Part shown: positions 1 to 7,276 of the stretch, piece by piece
Numbering within the stretch: the first letter of the stretch is position 1
How the letters are laid out: each line of letters starts with the position of its first letter
NCBI GenBank assembly: GCA_002473165.1
Contig: DKSD01000014.1
Span: 1-37,420, forward strand
Direction: 5' to 3'
DNA: 37,420 bases
DNA from: Succinatimonas sp. UBA7265
GTDB taxonomy: Bacteria; Pseudomonadota; Gammaproteobacteria; Enterobacterales; Succinivibrionaceae
Position numbers and translations under genes: made by a program
The notes under the pieces: model-generated
The model's input: the letters and a program-made list of their open reading frames with translations, nothing else
Told to the model about the DNA's origin: nothing
Databases searched by the model: none

Positions 1-127
1 ACGTAAAAAGTGACAGAGCCTTTTATTTTTGAATGTATTTTCAACTTGCTCGCTGAAACTGCGTTCATGGCGTTTTAGGGATGGGATTGCATATGAACAA
101 AGAGCGGACTGATGAGCTGTTTTAAAG

Positions 128-150
128 GACCAGTGTCAAAACGACTGGTC
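128..150 (+). terminator. Possible terminator hairpin at the left edge
   Basis: Seven-base-pair stem (GACCAGT at 128-134 with ACTGGTC at 144-150, 9-nt loop) followed by TCTGTTTA. It could end a plus-strand gene lying left of the window. No gene can be supported in 1-251. The T-tract is short, so this is tentative. Confidence 0.35.
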
Positions 151-251
151 TCTGTTTACGATGTTACAGGCGATCTAAGCAATGTTTAAAGCAGGATCCT
201 TTGCCGGGGGATCCCGCTATGATGCCAGACAGGCAATGCGAACATTTGCCG

Positions 252-1427
252 TCACTCAATGATCCTGAATTTGTCGAGGTATTTGTCAGACAGGCTCACC
301 CCAAGGCCCGGCTTCGTGTCATCGAGGGTGATGAAGCCGCGCTCGGGGATCGGATCGCCCTCGAAGATGTAGTAGAACAGCTCGTTGCCCACCTCGACGC
401 CGTACACCGGGAAGAACTCGGAGATCGGCGAGGCGGTCGTGGCCATGCATACCTGGTAGTTGTGCATCATGCCCGAGTGCGGGATCACCGGGATCTGATA
501 AGCCTCGGCAAGGTTGTTGATCTTCTGGGCCACGGTGATGCCGCCGACGCGGTTCGTGTCGTACTGGATGACGTCTATGGCCTTGCGCTCGATGAGATCC
601 TTAAAGCCCTGCAGCGTGTACTCATGCTCGCCGCCTGCAATCGGGCAGAGGTTCATGGCCTTGAGCTCCGAGTAGCCTGAGATGTCATCGGGGATCACCG
701 GCTCCTCAACCCAGCGCAGATCATATCTGGCTATCTTGGGGAGGATGTGTTTGGCGTACTCAAGCGTCCAGCCCATGTAGCACTCGACCATGATGTCAAC
801 GTCCGGGCCGGCAAGCTCGCGCAGCGCCTTTATTTGCTCGATGTTACGCCTTACGCCCTCAGGGCCGTCGGAGGGGCCGTAGCCGATGCGCAGCTTCATG
901 GCCGTAAAGCCCTCGTCAAAATAGCCTTTGGCTTCTTTTAAAAACTCGTCCAGGTTGTCGTTGGCGTAGAGCTTTGAGGCGTAGCAGCGCAGGGCGTTCT
1001 TGGTCTGGCCGCCCAAGAGCTTGAACACCGGCAGCTTGCAGTGCTTGCCCTTTAAATCCCAGATGGCGATGTCGACTGCGGAGATGGCCGCCATGCCTAT
1101 GCCTTTGCGCCCCCAGGCGATGGTGGCGCGGTACATCTTCTGCCAGAGGTATTCGTTGTCAAAGGGATCCTCGCCGATGACGAGCGGGGCGAGGTAGAGA
1201 TCGATGATCTCCTTGGCAATGCGCGGGGCGAGGGCGCAGTTGCCCAGGCCGATTAAGCCCTCATCGGTCTCGAGCTCCACGACAAGCCAGGAGTGGAAGC
1301 GGAACGAGGCCATGCTCTCCTTTTTGTGGGGCAGCAGATCCATGGCGCTGCCTGAGAAATGCGCGCGCGGCGGCACGACGTCGCCTTTCCACTCGTAAAC
1401 CTTCGTCCTGACTGCGGTGATCTTCAT
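252..1427 (-). CDS. Enolase-superfamily sugar-acid dehydratase (mandelate racemase/muconate lactonizing family, L-rhamnonate dehydratase-like)
   Basis: A 391-aa protein of usual family length. It has the N-terminal capping domain (about residues 1-125) followed by the TIM barrel. Visible motifs are a KLR segment (K178), the three metal-ligand acidic residues in VECYMGW (E215), WVEEP (E241/E242) and AGGEHEY (E267), and the base histidine in IPHSGMMHN (H317). The GGEHEYTLQ segment resembles the SGEHHGTLQ segment of E. coli RhmD. Members dehydrate aldonic acids to 2-keto-3-deoxy acids, and the exact substrate cannot be read from sequence. AAGGACATAAC precedes the ATG and supports this start. No aldolase, kinase or transporter for the product lies next to it, so it appears to stand alone. 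The closest alternatives are other acid-sugar dehydratases (lyxonate, fuconate, arabinonate). Confidence 0.85.
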   Translation of the reverse strand: MKITAVRTKVYEWKGDVVPPRAHFSGSAMDLLPHKKESMASFRFHSWLVVELETDEGLIGLGNCALAPRIAKEIIDLYLAPLVIGEDPFDNEYLWQKMYRATIAWGRKGIGMAAISAVDIAIWDLKGKHCKLPVFKLLGGQTKNALRCYASKLYANDNLDEFLKEAKGYFDEGFTAMKLRIGYGPSDGPEGVRRNIEQIKALRELAGPDVDIMVECYMGWTLEYAKHILPKIARYDLRWVEEPVIPDDISGYSELKAMNLCPIAGGEHEYTLQGFKDLIERKAIDVIQYDTNRVGGITVAQKINNLAEAYQIPVIPHSGMMHNYQVCMATTASPISEFFPVYGVEVGNELFYYIFEGDPIPERGFITLDDTKPGLGVSLSDKYLDKFRIIE

Positions 1428-1666
1428 GTTATGTCCTTATGTTTTGTGGCAGGATCGCTCCTGCATCATGGTTATGGTTATCTGCGTAAAGAGTGTAGCG
1501 CGCGGGAAAATCCGCGCTCTGAAATTTCACTTAAAAGCGGCGCCGCTCTGTGAGAATGAACGGATTGCAGATAACTCGCGCTTTGATTACGAAGCCGTAT
1601 CAAAGTTGAAGAAGGCGGCATCCGGCGGCAACAATGACCAAGATCCCTTAACAGACTTTAAGACAT

Positions 1667-1694
1667 CCTTAATTGACGCCAATTTTAGGACTAC
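1667..1694 (+). repeat. Left terminal inverted repeat of the IS
   Basis: This end pairs with 3430-3458 over the core GTAGTyCTAA (read inward to outward) and again over AATTAAGG. The transposase stop codon (1691-1693) lies inside it, so the coding region runs to the very end of the element. Confidence 0.7.
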
Positions 1695-3310
1695 GGCTTA
1701 GCTTCGAGGATCGATCTTCTAAATTCCGCGAGATTTACGAACTCAGGAACCGTCATGCCGTAGTTCTCCATGGCTTTAACGGCCTGTTTTGTCGGAGTCT
1801 CGACTGACACCGTGCCGTCGCCTTTGAGGATGCACGACACCGATCGCGCCCACAGAAAGAGATCGCGCAGCGAATGGCCTTTCTTTGCCTCGCGGTTCAT
1901 GGCGCCGTCGGCCATGGCGGCCATGACGTCGGTGAGTAGCTTGCCGGCGACGGCGCGGGTGCTCCATTTGCACAGAGGCAGCATGCCGGCATCCTGTTTG
2001 GAGATCCTGAACGACTCCTCTATGGATTCGCGGGCAAGGTACTGCTCAAGCAGATCTTTGGGTTCGGCGTTTACATCCGTGATGAGCACGAACCAGCCGT
2101 ACTGAACGTTGAACCAGTCTTTTTCGGCAGGCGAGAGCTTCTCATACTCGTCAGGGTGTTTCAGCCTCTGCTCTTCGGCTTTCGATAATGCACGGTCGTG
2201 ATCAACGTAGGCGTACAGCGTGACTTTCACTCCCTGGACTTCGCGGCGGACTTTCCTGCCGAAGTACCAGTGGCCTCTGAGATCAAAGCAGTGAGACGCG
2301 GAGTGCAACTGCCTCTTCCATTTGTCACAGAGCTCGCGGTAAGGGTAGCCCTTTCTGTCAGGCATCCTTGCGATGAAAGTTTTGCCTGAGCCTGTGCCGT
2401 AAGCCTCAAGGAGCTTTGCCGAGACATAGCCTGCGTCGAGGACCGCAGATCTGATCTCAATGCCCACAGCCTCTTTCACTTCTTCGGTGATGTCTCCTAT
2501 GGTCGTCACATCAGGCTTGTTGCCTGCAAGGAGCTCAAACCACACCGGCACCCCTGAGGCCTCGTCCAGCACCAGGGCCAGCCTGATCTGTTTTTTGGGC
2601 TCTCCGGTGCCGTGAGAGCACATGGCGGCAAGCTCGTTCAGACTTTCCTCGGGAAGCGGGGTTGAGTCCACGTAGCATGCCGAGCCGAAATCGGGCTCGC
2701 GGGTTTTCATGATCTCCGCCACCGCCTTAAAGAAGGCCTGCTTTGCCGAGAACGCCCCTGCGGCTTCGAAGTAGGCGCTGTCGCAGCGCAGGGAAGGCAG
2801 AGGAACGTCAGGGAGCGCCATGGAGCAGAACGAGCCTGACATGAAAGCGTCGCAGCAGCTGCCCTTGCCGGTAAGGACGCTGCAACACAGATGGCACAGC
2901 ACCCTCTCATAATCTCCGTCCTCGGGAAAGGCATTCCTTACGGCAGCGAGCATACCTGACTTTCGCAGGAACGAGAACAGCAGCCAAGCGTCCCCGAAGG
3001 CCACATGCCTCTCAGGCTCAGGCACCGCCATGGGGGTGCCCGCAAGACGGGGATCATCGGCGTTAACTCTGGTGAACTTCCCCTCAGGGCAGCGGCACTC
3101 AACCAGCCCTCGTGTAGGAGAGAGGAACACGCCGGTTTTGCCGTCGTCAGAGAGCCACAGCACCTTGCCCAGACGCTCGATTACAACATGAGCGGAGATG
3201 CTTTTGCCGTCAGGCTTCTTAACCCTTTTGCTCCGGGTTAAGGATGCAGAGCCGGAGACTATGGCGCCTGCCGAATTCTTTTTGACAAACTGCGCCCTGA
3301 TGAATGCCAT
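1691..3310 (-). CDS. Transposase, IS4 superfamily (IS1634-like)
   Basis: A 539-aa DDE transposase with no internal stop. Candidate catalytic residues are D215 in CYVDSTPLP, D292 in AVLDAGYVS and E431 within a perfect Y-x2-R-x3-E-x6-K signature (Y424, R427, E431, K438), which is the hallmark of the IS4 superfamily. An insertion domain between D292 and E431 fits the family layout. AGGAAGG sits 6 nt ahead of the ATG. The promoter is a minus-strand TTGATT-16-TATAAT at 3350-3377, and an IS-end-like palindrome covers the predicted transcription start. The gene is full length and should be functional unless point mutations are hidden. Confidence 0.93.
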   Translation of the reverse strand: MAFIRAQFVKKNSAGAIVSGSASLTRSKRVKKPDGKSISAHVVIERLGKVLWLSDDGKTGVFLSPTRGLVECRCPEGKFTRVNADDPRLAGTPMAVPEPERHVAFGDAWLLFSFLRKSGMLAAVRNAFPEDGDYERVLCHLCCSVLTGKGSCCDAFMSGSFCSMALPDVPLPSLRCDSAYFEAAGAFSAKQAFFKAVAEIMKTREPDFGSACYVDSTPLPEESLNELAAMCSHGTGEPKKQIRLALVLDEASGVPVWFELLAGNKPDVTTIGDITEEVKEAVGIEIRSAVLDAGYVSAKLLEAYGTGSGKTFIARMPDRKGYPYRELCDKWKRQLHSASHCFDLRGHWYFGRKVRREVQGVKVTLYAYVDHDRALSKAEEQRLKHPDEYEKLSPAEKDWFNVQYGWFVLITDVNAEPKDLLEQYLARESIEESFRISKQDAGMLPLCKWSTRAVAGKLLTDVMAAMADGAMNREAKKGHSLRDLFLWARSVSCILKGDGTVSVETPTKQAVKAMENYGMTVPEFVNLAEFRRSILEAKP

Positions 3311-3325
3311 GTGCCGCCTTCCTGT

Positions 3326-3346
3326 GTAGTTCTAAATTAGGACTAC
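3326..3346. repeat. Internal 21-bp palindrome matching the IS ends
   Basis: The arms GTAGTTCTAA (3326-3335) and TTAGGACTAC (3337-3346) are inverted copies with one non-complementary arm position. Each half repeats the core found at the two IS ends (GTAGTyCTAA). It overlaps the predicted transposase transcription start and leader, which suggests an operator bound by the transposase itself. Confidence 0.65.
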
Positions 3347-3349
3347 TTA

Positions 3350-3377
3350 ATTATAGAAAACAGCACCCAAAAATCAA
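3350..3377 (-). promoter_or_regulatory. Transposase promoter
   Basis: Minus-strand TTGATT (3372-3377), 16-bp spacer, TATAAT (3350-3355), 40 nt upstream of the transposase ATG. The -10 is perfect and the -35 matches 4 of 6. Confidence 0.65.
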
Positions 3378-3402
3378 GAATTTCTTAGCAAATAAAGGGA
3401 TA

Positions 3403-3423
3403 TTCCGCACCATGAGTGCGGAA
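3403..3423. terminator. Hairpin near the right IS end
   Basis: Perfect 8-bp stem TTCCGCAC (3403-3410) with GTGCGGAA (3416-3423) and a 5-nt loop, placed between the right end and the transposase promoter. Hairpins here in other IS elements block read-through from neighbouring DNA into the transposase. There is no clear T-tract on either side. Confidence 0.4.
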
Positions 3424-3429
3424 CAATGT

Positions 3430-3458
3430 GTAGTTCTAATTTAGGCTGGAATTAAAGG
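3430..3458 (+). repeat. Right terminal inverted repeat of the IS
   Basis: Partner of 1667-1694. It is followed directly by ACAT, the same tetranucleotide that precedes the left end. Confidence 0.7.
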
Positions 3459-3498
3459 ACATTAGACCCATTCGACGGCGGCTGCGGCATGTCTTTGA

Positions 3499-3504
3499 TA
3501 TAAT
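3499..3504 (+). promoter_or_regulatory. Candidate -10 element upstream of the MATE gene
   Basis: A perfect TATAAT within TTTGATATAATCC. No -35 at standard spacing is evident, so an activator or a different -35 would be needed. Initiation from it would begin at about 3511, at the base of the hairpin described next. Confidence 0.4.
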
Positions 3505-3510
3505 CCACCC

Positions 3511-3535
3511 GCGGCGTCAAATGCGCCGCTTTTTT
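3511..3535 (+). terminator. Intrinsic-terminator-like hairpin just ahead of the MATE start
   Basis: GCGGCG (3511-3516), 7-nt loop, CGCCGC (3524-3529), then six T residues (3530-3535). It lies 7 nt before the first ATG of the MATE gene and directly after a TATAAT, so it may attenuate this gene or end an earlier transcript. Confidence 0.6.
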
Positions 3536-3542
3536 GTGACTG

Positions 3543-4904
3543 ATGCAGACGAGGCAGGCCGTGCGATCTGAGATCTTTGAGACCATGAGCGTTCCCAGGC
3601 TCTTTTGGGCCTGCGTGCTCCCGGGATCAGTGAGCATGGCCGCAGGGGCGCTCTATGTCGTGGTGGACGGCATGTTCGTCGGCCATTACATGGGATCGGA
3701 GTCGCTGGCCGCCGCCAACATGATGTGGCCGCTTTTGGGTGTTGTGTTCGCGCTGGCCTCGATGATAGGCGCCGGATCGTCAGTGCAGATCGCCAAATAC
3801 CTGGGCATGCACGAGCGCCATCAGGCAAGCCGGACTTTCTCCTCCAGCGTGGCGCTGACGCTGTGCCTGGGCGTGCTCATGTGCGTCGCGGGCTTTTTGC
3901 TCACCGATCCTTTCTTAAAGCTTTTGGGCGCCTCAGAGCACACCGCGGCGCTCTCCTCGGTCTACATCCGCTCTTATCTGCTCTCAGGACCGCTCGTGTG
4001 CCTGTATTACGCGGTAAACAGTTATCTGCGCGTCTGCGGGCTGCAAAAGCTCTCGATGTGGCTGAACGTCTTCACCTCGCTTTTAAACCTCGTGCTCGAT
4101 TACGTCTTCATCGTGATCCTGCGCGAGGGGATCTGGTGCGCCTCGTTCACCACCTGCGTCTCGCTATCTTTGGGCGCGGTGATCGGCATGGCTCCCTTTG
4201 TCGCGGGCAAGACCGATCTGCGCCTCATCAAAGGCTTTATCCCGTTCTCGCAGTTAAAGCGCATGCTGGCAAACGGCGTTCCGGAGTTTCTTGAGGAAGT
4301 CTCGGTGTCGTTTCTGATGCTCATCGTCAACGCCGCGCTCTTAAGGCTCGGCGGCACGGCCGCCGTGGCCGCTAACGCCGCCGTGCTCTATATAGGCTCC
4401 GTCGTGATGATGATGTTAGACGGCATGACGAACGCCATGCAGCCTGCGCTGAGCTACTGCTACGGCGTCAGGCTCTACGGCCGTGTGGGGCAGATCGCCA
4501 AATGGCTGTTGCACTCAAGCGCCGTCTTTGCCGTGTGCGCCTGCGCCGTGATGGAGCTGTGGGGACCTTTCTTCATCTCGCTTTACGCTCAGGCTGGCGA
4601 TGACGAATTTGTGAGGCTGGGCGTGCTCTGTATCCGCCTGTTCTCGCTAAGCTACCTGTTTATCTGGGCTGAGATCACGCTGCGCGTCTTCCTCACGGCC
4701 CTGGAAAGCCCCGGACGCGCCTTTGTCCTCTCGATGTGCCGCAGCATCGTGTTCCCGCTGGGATCGCTCGCTCTTTGCGCCTCTGTGTGGGGGCTTGAGG
4801 GGATCTGGGGCTCCGCGGCGGTCGCGGCGCTTTTAAGCGCGCTTTTGGGCGCCAGATTCGCCCGCGCGCTGTGGCGCAGCCTTAATGCGCCCTCGCGGGT
4901 CTGA
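3543..4904 (+). CDS. MATE-family multidrug/Na+ antiporter
   Basis: A 453-aa polytopic membrane protein with about 12 hydrophobic segments. The N-terminal signature LPGSVSMAAGALYVVVDGMFVGHYMG is split here as PGSVSMAAGALYVVVDG followed by MFVGHYMG, and matches the first helix of MATE exporters. The second half repeats the fold. Such proteins export drugs or metabolites using Na+ or H+ gradients. The start is uncertain. ATG 3543 has no ribosome site. GTG 3561 is preceded by GAGG at useful spacing. ATG 3585 would remove residues that align with other family members (EIFETMSVPRLF against ELGTMPVGKLF-type sequences). The MDR oxidoreductase begins 30 nt after it, so the two are probably co-transcribed. 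Substrate unknown. Confidence 0.88.
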   Translation: MQTRQAVRSEIFETMSVPRLFWACVLPGSVSMAAGALYVVVDGMFVGHYMGSESLAAANMMWPLLGVVFALASMIGAGSSVQIAKYLGMHERHQASRTFSSSVALTLCLGVLMCVAGFLLTDPFLKLLGASEHTAALSSVYIRSYLLSGPLVCLYYAVNSYLRVCGLQKLSMWLNVFTSLLNLVLDYVFIVILREGIWCASFTTCVSLSLGAVIGMAPFVAGKTDLRLIKGFIPFSQLKRMLANGVPEFLEEVSVSFLMLIVNAALLRLGGTAAVAANAAVLYIGSVVMMMLDGMTNAMQPALSYCYGVRLYGRVGQIAKWLLHSSAVFAVCACAVMELWGPFFISLYAQAGDDEFVRLGVLCIRLFSLSYLFIWAEITLRVFLTALESPGRAFVLSMCRSIVFPLGSLALCASVWGLEGIWGSAAVAALLSALLGARFARALWRSLNAPSRV

Positions 4905-4934
4905 GATTTTCCTTTACCTCACAAGGAGGCTTCT

Positions 4935-5870
4935 ATGTACAAGGCTGTCTGCATCACCGGTTTCGGCGGTCCTGAGGTCTTAAGCGTTATGCATAAAGAG
5001 GGGCGCCGCCCCGGGCCGTCAGAGCTGAGGCTGCGGGTGCTCTCCTGCGGCGTCAATCCCATCGACACCAAGATCCGCGAAGGCACGAATTTTGTGTGCA
5101 AGCTGCGCGAAGGAATGCCTTTCCCCTGGGGACTGGGGTTTGATGTCGCAGGCGTGGTGCTCGAGGCCGGAGCGGACAGCGGGTATCAGGCAGGCGATGA
5201 GGTGCTGGGCATTGCCGGATCGCCAGCCGATCCCTGCGGCTATGCCGAGGAGGCTGTCATCCCCTCTGCCATGTGCATCAGCGTGCCGCCGTCTTTTGAC
5301 ATCTATGAGGCAGGCGCGCTGCCTACCGCCGGCCTTACCGCGGTCTCGATCATCAAACTGCTGCCCAAAGACGCAAAGCGCGTGCTCATCGCAGGCGGCA
5401 CCGGCGGCGTCGGGCATCTGCTCGCACAGTACTTAAAGCATGAGGGGCGTTATGTCGCTTTGACCTGTTCCCAAAAGAACCTGGAGTTTGCCAAAACCCT
5501 GGGCGCTGACGCCGTGTATGACTACACAGAGGAACTGCCGCAGGAGCTGTTAAAGGGTTTTGACGCCGTGATCGACATGCCGGGCGGCAAGACCGGGATC
5601 GGCCTGTACCGCTATGTAAAAGATCAGGGAACGCTCGTCACGGTGCCCACGATCACCGGGGATGAGGTGATCGCGGCCGCAGAGCGCGGCATCAAGGCGG
5701 TGCTGGTACGAGCCGGGAAGACGCCAAAGACTTTTGCAGAGCTTGAGCGTTACGCCAAAGCGGGGATCAGGCCGTTTGTTGCGGCAAAGGTGAGGCTTGA
5801 GGAGGCCGCGCAGGCCCATGAGCTTTTGAGAAAAGCCCATCTTCCGGGGAAGATCGTGCTGACGGCTTAA
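4935..5870 (+). CDS. MDR-superfamily NAD(P)H:quinone oxidoreductase / zinc-independent alcohol dehydrogenase-like
   Basis: A 311-aa protein of usual length for the quinone oxidoreductase branch of the medium-chain dehydrogenases. It has a GroES-like N-terminal domain (about 1-130) and a Rossmann domain with the nucleotide-binding motif AGGTGGVG (153-160), followed by the conserved LGADAVYDY stretch. The catalytic and structural zinc cysteines are absent, as expected for this branch. A strong ribosome site (AAGGAGG) lies 6 nt ahead of the ATG. It follows the MATE gene by 30 nt and ends just before a bidirectional terminator, so the pair forms a two-gene unit. Likely role: NADPH-dependent reduction of quinones or enones. 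Substrate not determinable. Confidence 0.85.
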   Translation: MYKAVCITGFGGPEVLSVMHKEGRRPGPSELRLRVLSCGVNPIDTKIREGTNFVCKLREGMPFPWGLGFDVAGVVLEAGADSGYQAGDEVLGIAGSPADPCGYAEEAVIPSAMCISVPPSFDIYEAGALPTAGLTAVSIIKLLPKDAKRVLIAGGTGGVGHLLAQYLKHEGRYVALTCSQKNLEFAKTLGADAVYDYTEELPQELLKGFDAVIDMPGGKTGIGLYRYVKDQGTLVTVPTITGDEVIAAAERGIKAVLVRAGKTPKTFAELERYAKAGIRPFVAAKVRLEEAAQAHELLRKAHLPGKIVLTA

Positions 5871-5885
5871 AGCCGTTCCTTTTAA

Positions 5886-5917
5886 AAGAAGCGGGGCGGA
5901 GTCCCCGCTTCTTATTT
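5886..5917. terminator. Bidirectional terminator between convergent oxidoreductase and flagellin genes
   Basis: Perfect 11-bp stem AAGAAGCGGGG (5886-5896) with CCCCGCTTCTT (5903-5913) and a 6-nt loop. It is followed by ATTT on the plus strand and by a CTTTTAAAA stretch on the minus strand. It lies 15 nt past the oxidoreductase stop and 19 nt past the flagellin stop. Confidence 0.85.
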
Positions 5918-5932
5918 GGGGATTGGCTTTTA

Positions 5933-6901
5933 TCAGCCTTGCAGCAGCGAGAGCGCGATCTGCGGCTTCTGGTTTGCCTGGGTCAGAATTGACGAGGCGG
6001 CCTGCTGGATGATGCTCTGGGACGTCATGTTCGCAGCCTCGTCCGCGTAGTCGGTATCGCGGATGCGGGAGCGGGCATCGCTGACGTTGGCCGAGGTATT
6101 CTGCTGGTTGCGGATCGTCGACTCCATGCGGTTTTCGATGGCGCCTAATTCAGCGCGCTTCGTGTCGACCATGTTGAGCAGCGCGTCGACGCAGACGATG
6201 GTGCGCTCGGCTGAGCTGAAGGTCGTGACATCGAAGTAGTAGCCGTTGGGATCTTTCACCAGTCCGCTGCCTTTTGAGGCGGTGATCGCGAAATCCACAG
6301 ACTTGCCGGCGGAGTTCGTGACCTTTACCGGTTTGTTGCCATACAGCGGGTTTACCAGGGCCATCTCGGCAAGGCCCGAGAGCGTCATGCCGGTGGAGAG
6401 CGACACGGACAGCGTGTCAAAAGCGTAAGCGCCGATCTGGAATTTCACCTCGCCTTTGGAGTCGATCATGCCTTTGCCGGCGCCGGCGAGCACCTGCTTG
6501 CCCGCGTAAGTGGTCTTGCAGGCGATGCGGGAGATCTCCTTTGACAGCTGCAGCACTTCCTCCTGGATGGACTGACGGTCTATAGAGGTATTGGTGCCGT
6601 TGGCGGCCTGGATGGCCAGCACCCTGATGCGCTGGAGCATGGCCGTGGATTCGTCCAGGGCGCCTTCCATGATCTGCGCCAGGGCGATGCCGTCGTTGGC
6701 GTTGCGGTTGCCCTGATCGAGGCCGTTGATCTGCGCCGTCAGGCGATCGGTGATCTGCAAGCCGGCGGCATCGTCCTTGGCGGAGTTGATGCGCAGACCG
6801 GTGGACAGGCGCTGGTAGGTGGTGTCAAGTTTGTTCGTGTCATTGGTAAGGGCGTTGCGCGCTCGAACCGAGGTGACATTGGTGTTTACGTACAGAGCCA
6901 T
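5933..6901 (-). CDS. fliC: Flagellin (downstream paralogue)
   Basis: A 322-aa flagellin. The conserved N-terminal D0/D1 region (VNTNVTSVRARNALT, LSTGLRINSAKDDAAGLQI, residues about 1-150) and the C-terminal D1/D0 region (SDARSRIRDTDYADEAANMT through the terminal LSLLQG) flank a short variable centre of about 90 residues. It is exported by the flagellar type III apparatus and polymerises into the filament. It is nearly identical to the neighbouring gene at both ends and diverges in the centre (residues about 185-225). AGGGGAT precedes the ATG. Its own -24/-12 promoter lies about 120 nt upstream, so it need not depend on the upstream copy. It contains a cysteine in IACKTTYAG, also present in the paralogue. 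No fliS, fliD or other flagellar gene is present in the window. Confidence 0.95.
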   Translation of the reverse strand: MALYVNTNVTSVRARNALTNDTNKLDTTYQRLSTGLRINSAKDDAAGLQITDRLTAQINGLDQGNRNANDGIALAQIMEGALDESTAMLQRIRVLAIQAANGTNTSIDRQSIQEEVLQLSKEISRIACKTTYAGKQVLAGAGKGMIDSKGEVKFQIGAYAFDTLSVSLSTGMTLSGLAEMALVNPLYGNKPVKVTNSAGKSVDFAITASKGSGLVKDPNGYYFDVTTFSSAERTIVCVDALLNMVDTKRAELGAIENRMESTIRNQQNTSANVSDARSRIRDTDYADEAANMTSQSIIQQAASSILTQANQKPQIALSLLQG

Positions 6902-7020
6902 AATTTTTATCCCCTAAGCTGCGGCCTTAAAAAGGCCTGGTGGTTATTAACAGCAAAGCAGCTCTTGCCTTCCGCGGTCTCTCCGCCGCATCCGGCGCTC
7001 CGCTGTCTGATCCTGTATAT

Positions 7021-7035
7021 GAAAAAAGCGTGCCA
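7021..7035 (-). promoter_or_regulatory. Sigma-54-like (-24/-12) promoter of the downstream flagellin
   Basis: The minus strand reads CCTGGCACG, then N4, then TTTC. It matches the RpoN consensus TTGGCACG-N4-TTGC at exact spacing except that the -12 GC is TC. The surrounding block from TTTTAAAACCTGGCACG to TATA is conserved with the promoter at 8311-8325, while flanking sequence is not. The predicted leader is about 107 nt. Confidence 0.65.
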
Positions 7036-7183
7036 GGTTTTAAAAAACAGGCTGTAAAAGGGCGGGGATAAAATTATTTGGCTGAAGATAAAAGAAATTG
7101 TTTTAGCAGGTTTCAGGCATGCAAAAAAGGCTGCAGCTGAAGGGATCCAGGCAGGAGCGGGCGCGGCGGAATTTTGCCGTATG

Positions 7184-7219
7184 CGGAAAAAAAGGGCCGG
7201 GTGTTTTAAAGGCCCGGCC
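7184..7219 (-). terminator. Terminator of the upstream flagellin gene
   Basis: On the minus strand GGCCGGG (7219-7213), 11-nt loop, CCCGGCC (7201-7195), then C and seven T residues. It separates the two flagellin transcription units. Confidence 0.85.
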
Positions 7220-7276
7220 AATGAGCAGAACGCTCAGGAGAGAAACCTTTAGAGTTTCAGAAAATGTTTTTAGTTG

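Larger units (their letters stand above)
1667..3458 (-). mobile_element. Insertion sequence, IS4 superfamily (IS1634-like), about 1.79 kb, apparently intact
   Basis: A single transposase gene is bounded by imperfect inverted ends. The left end 1667-1694 reads CCTTAATTGACGCC then AATTTTAGGACTAC. The reverse complement of the right end 3430-3458 reads CCTTTAATTCCAGCC then TAAATTAGAACTAC. Allowing a one-base gap, about 20 of 28 positions agree. The tetranucleotide ACAT occurs directly outside both ends (1663-1666 and 3459-3462) and is a candidate target duplication, although four bases could match by chance. The boundaries are inferred from the repeats. The element lies between the dehydratase and the MATE gene and does not visibly split a recognisable gene. 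Confidence 0.8.

Noticed and set aside
201..680. Plus-strand ORF of 159 codons
   Set aside because: Lies antisense within the dehydratase gene, has no ribosome site or recognisable domain, and the minus-strand gene has clear family motifs.
1417..1701. Plus-strand ORF of 94 codons left of and into the IS end
   Set aside because: It begins antisense to the dehydratase start and ends inside the IS repeat. The middle looks slightly protein-like (RFDYEAVSKLKKAASGG) and might be a remnant cut by the IS, but nothing on the right flank continues it.
1663..3462. Treating ACAT as a proven target-site duplication of the IS
   Set aside because: Four bases can match by chance and related elements often make longer duplications, so it is kept only as a candidate boundary mark.
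6907..7221. Minus-strand ORF of 104 codons between the two flagellins
   Set aside because: It runs through a conserved promoter element and a terminator, has low-complexity sequence and no ribosome site, so it is chance reading of the leader region.
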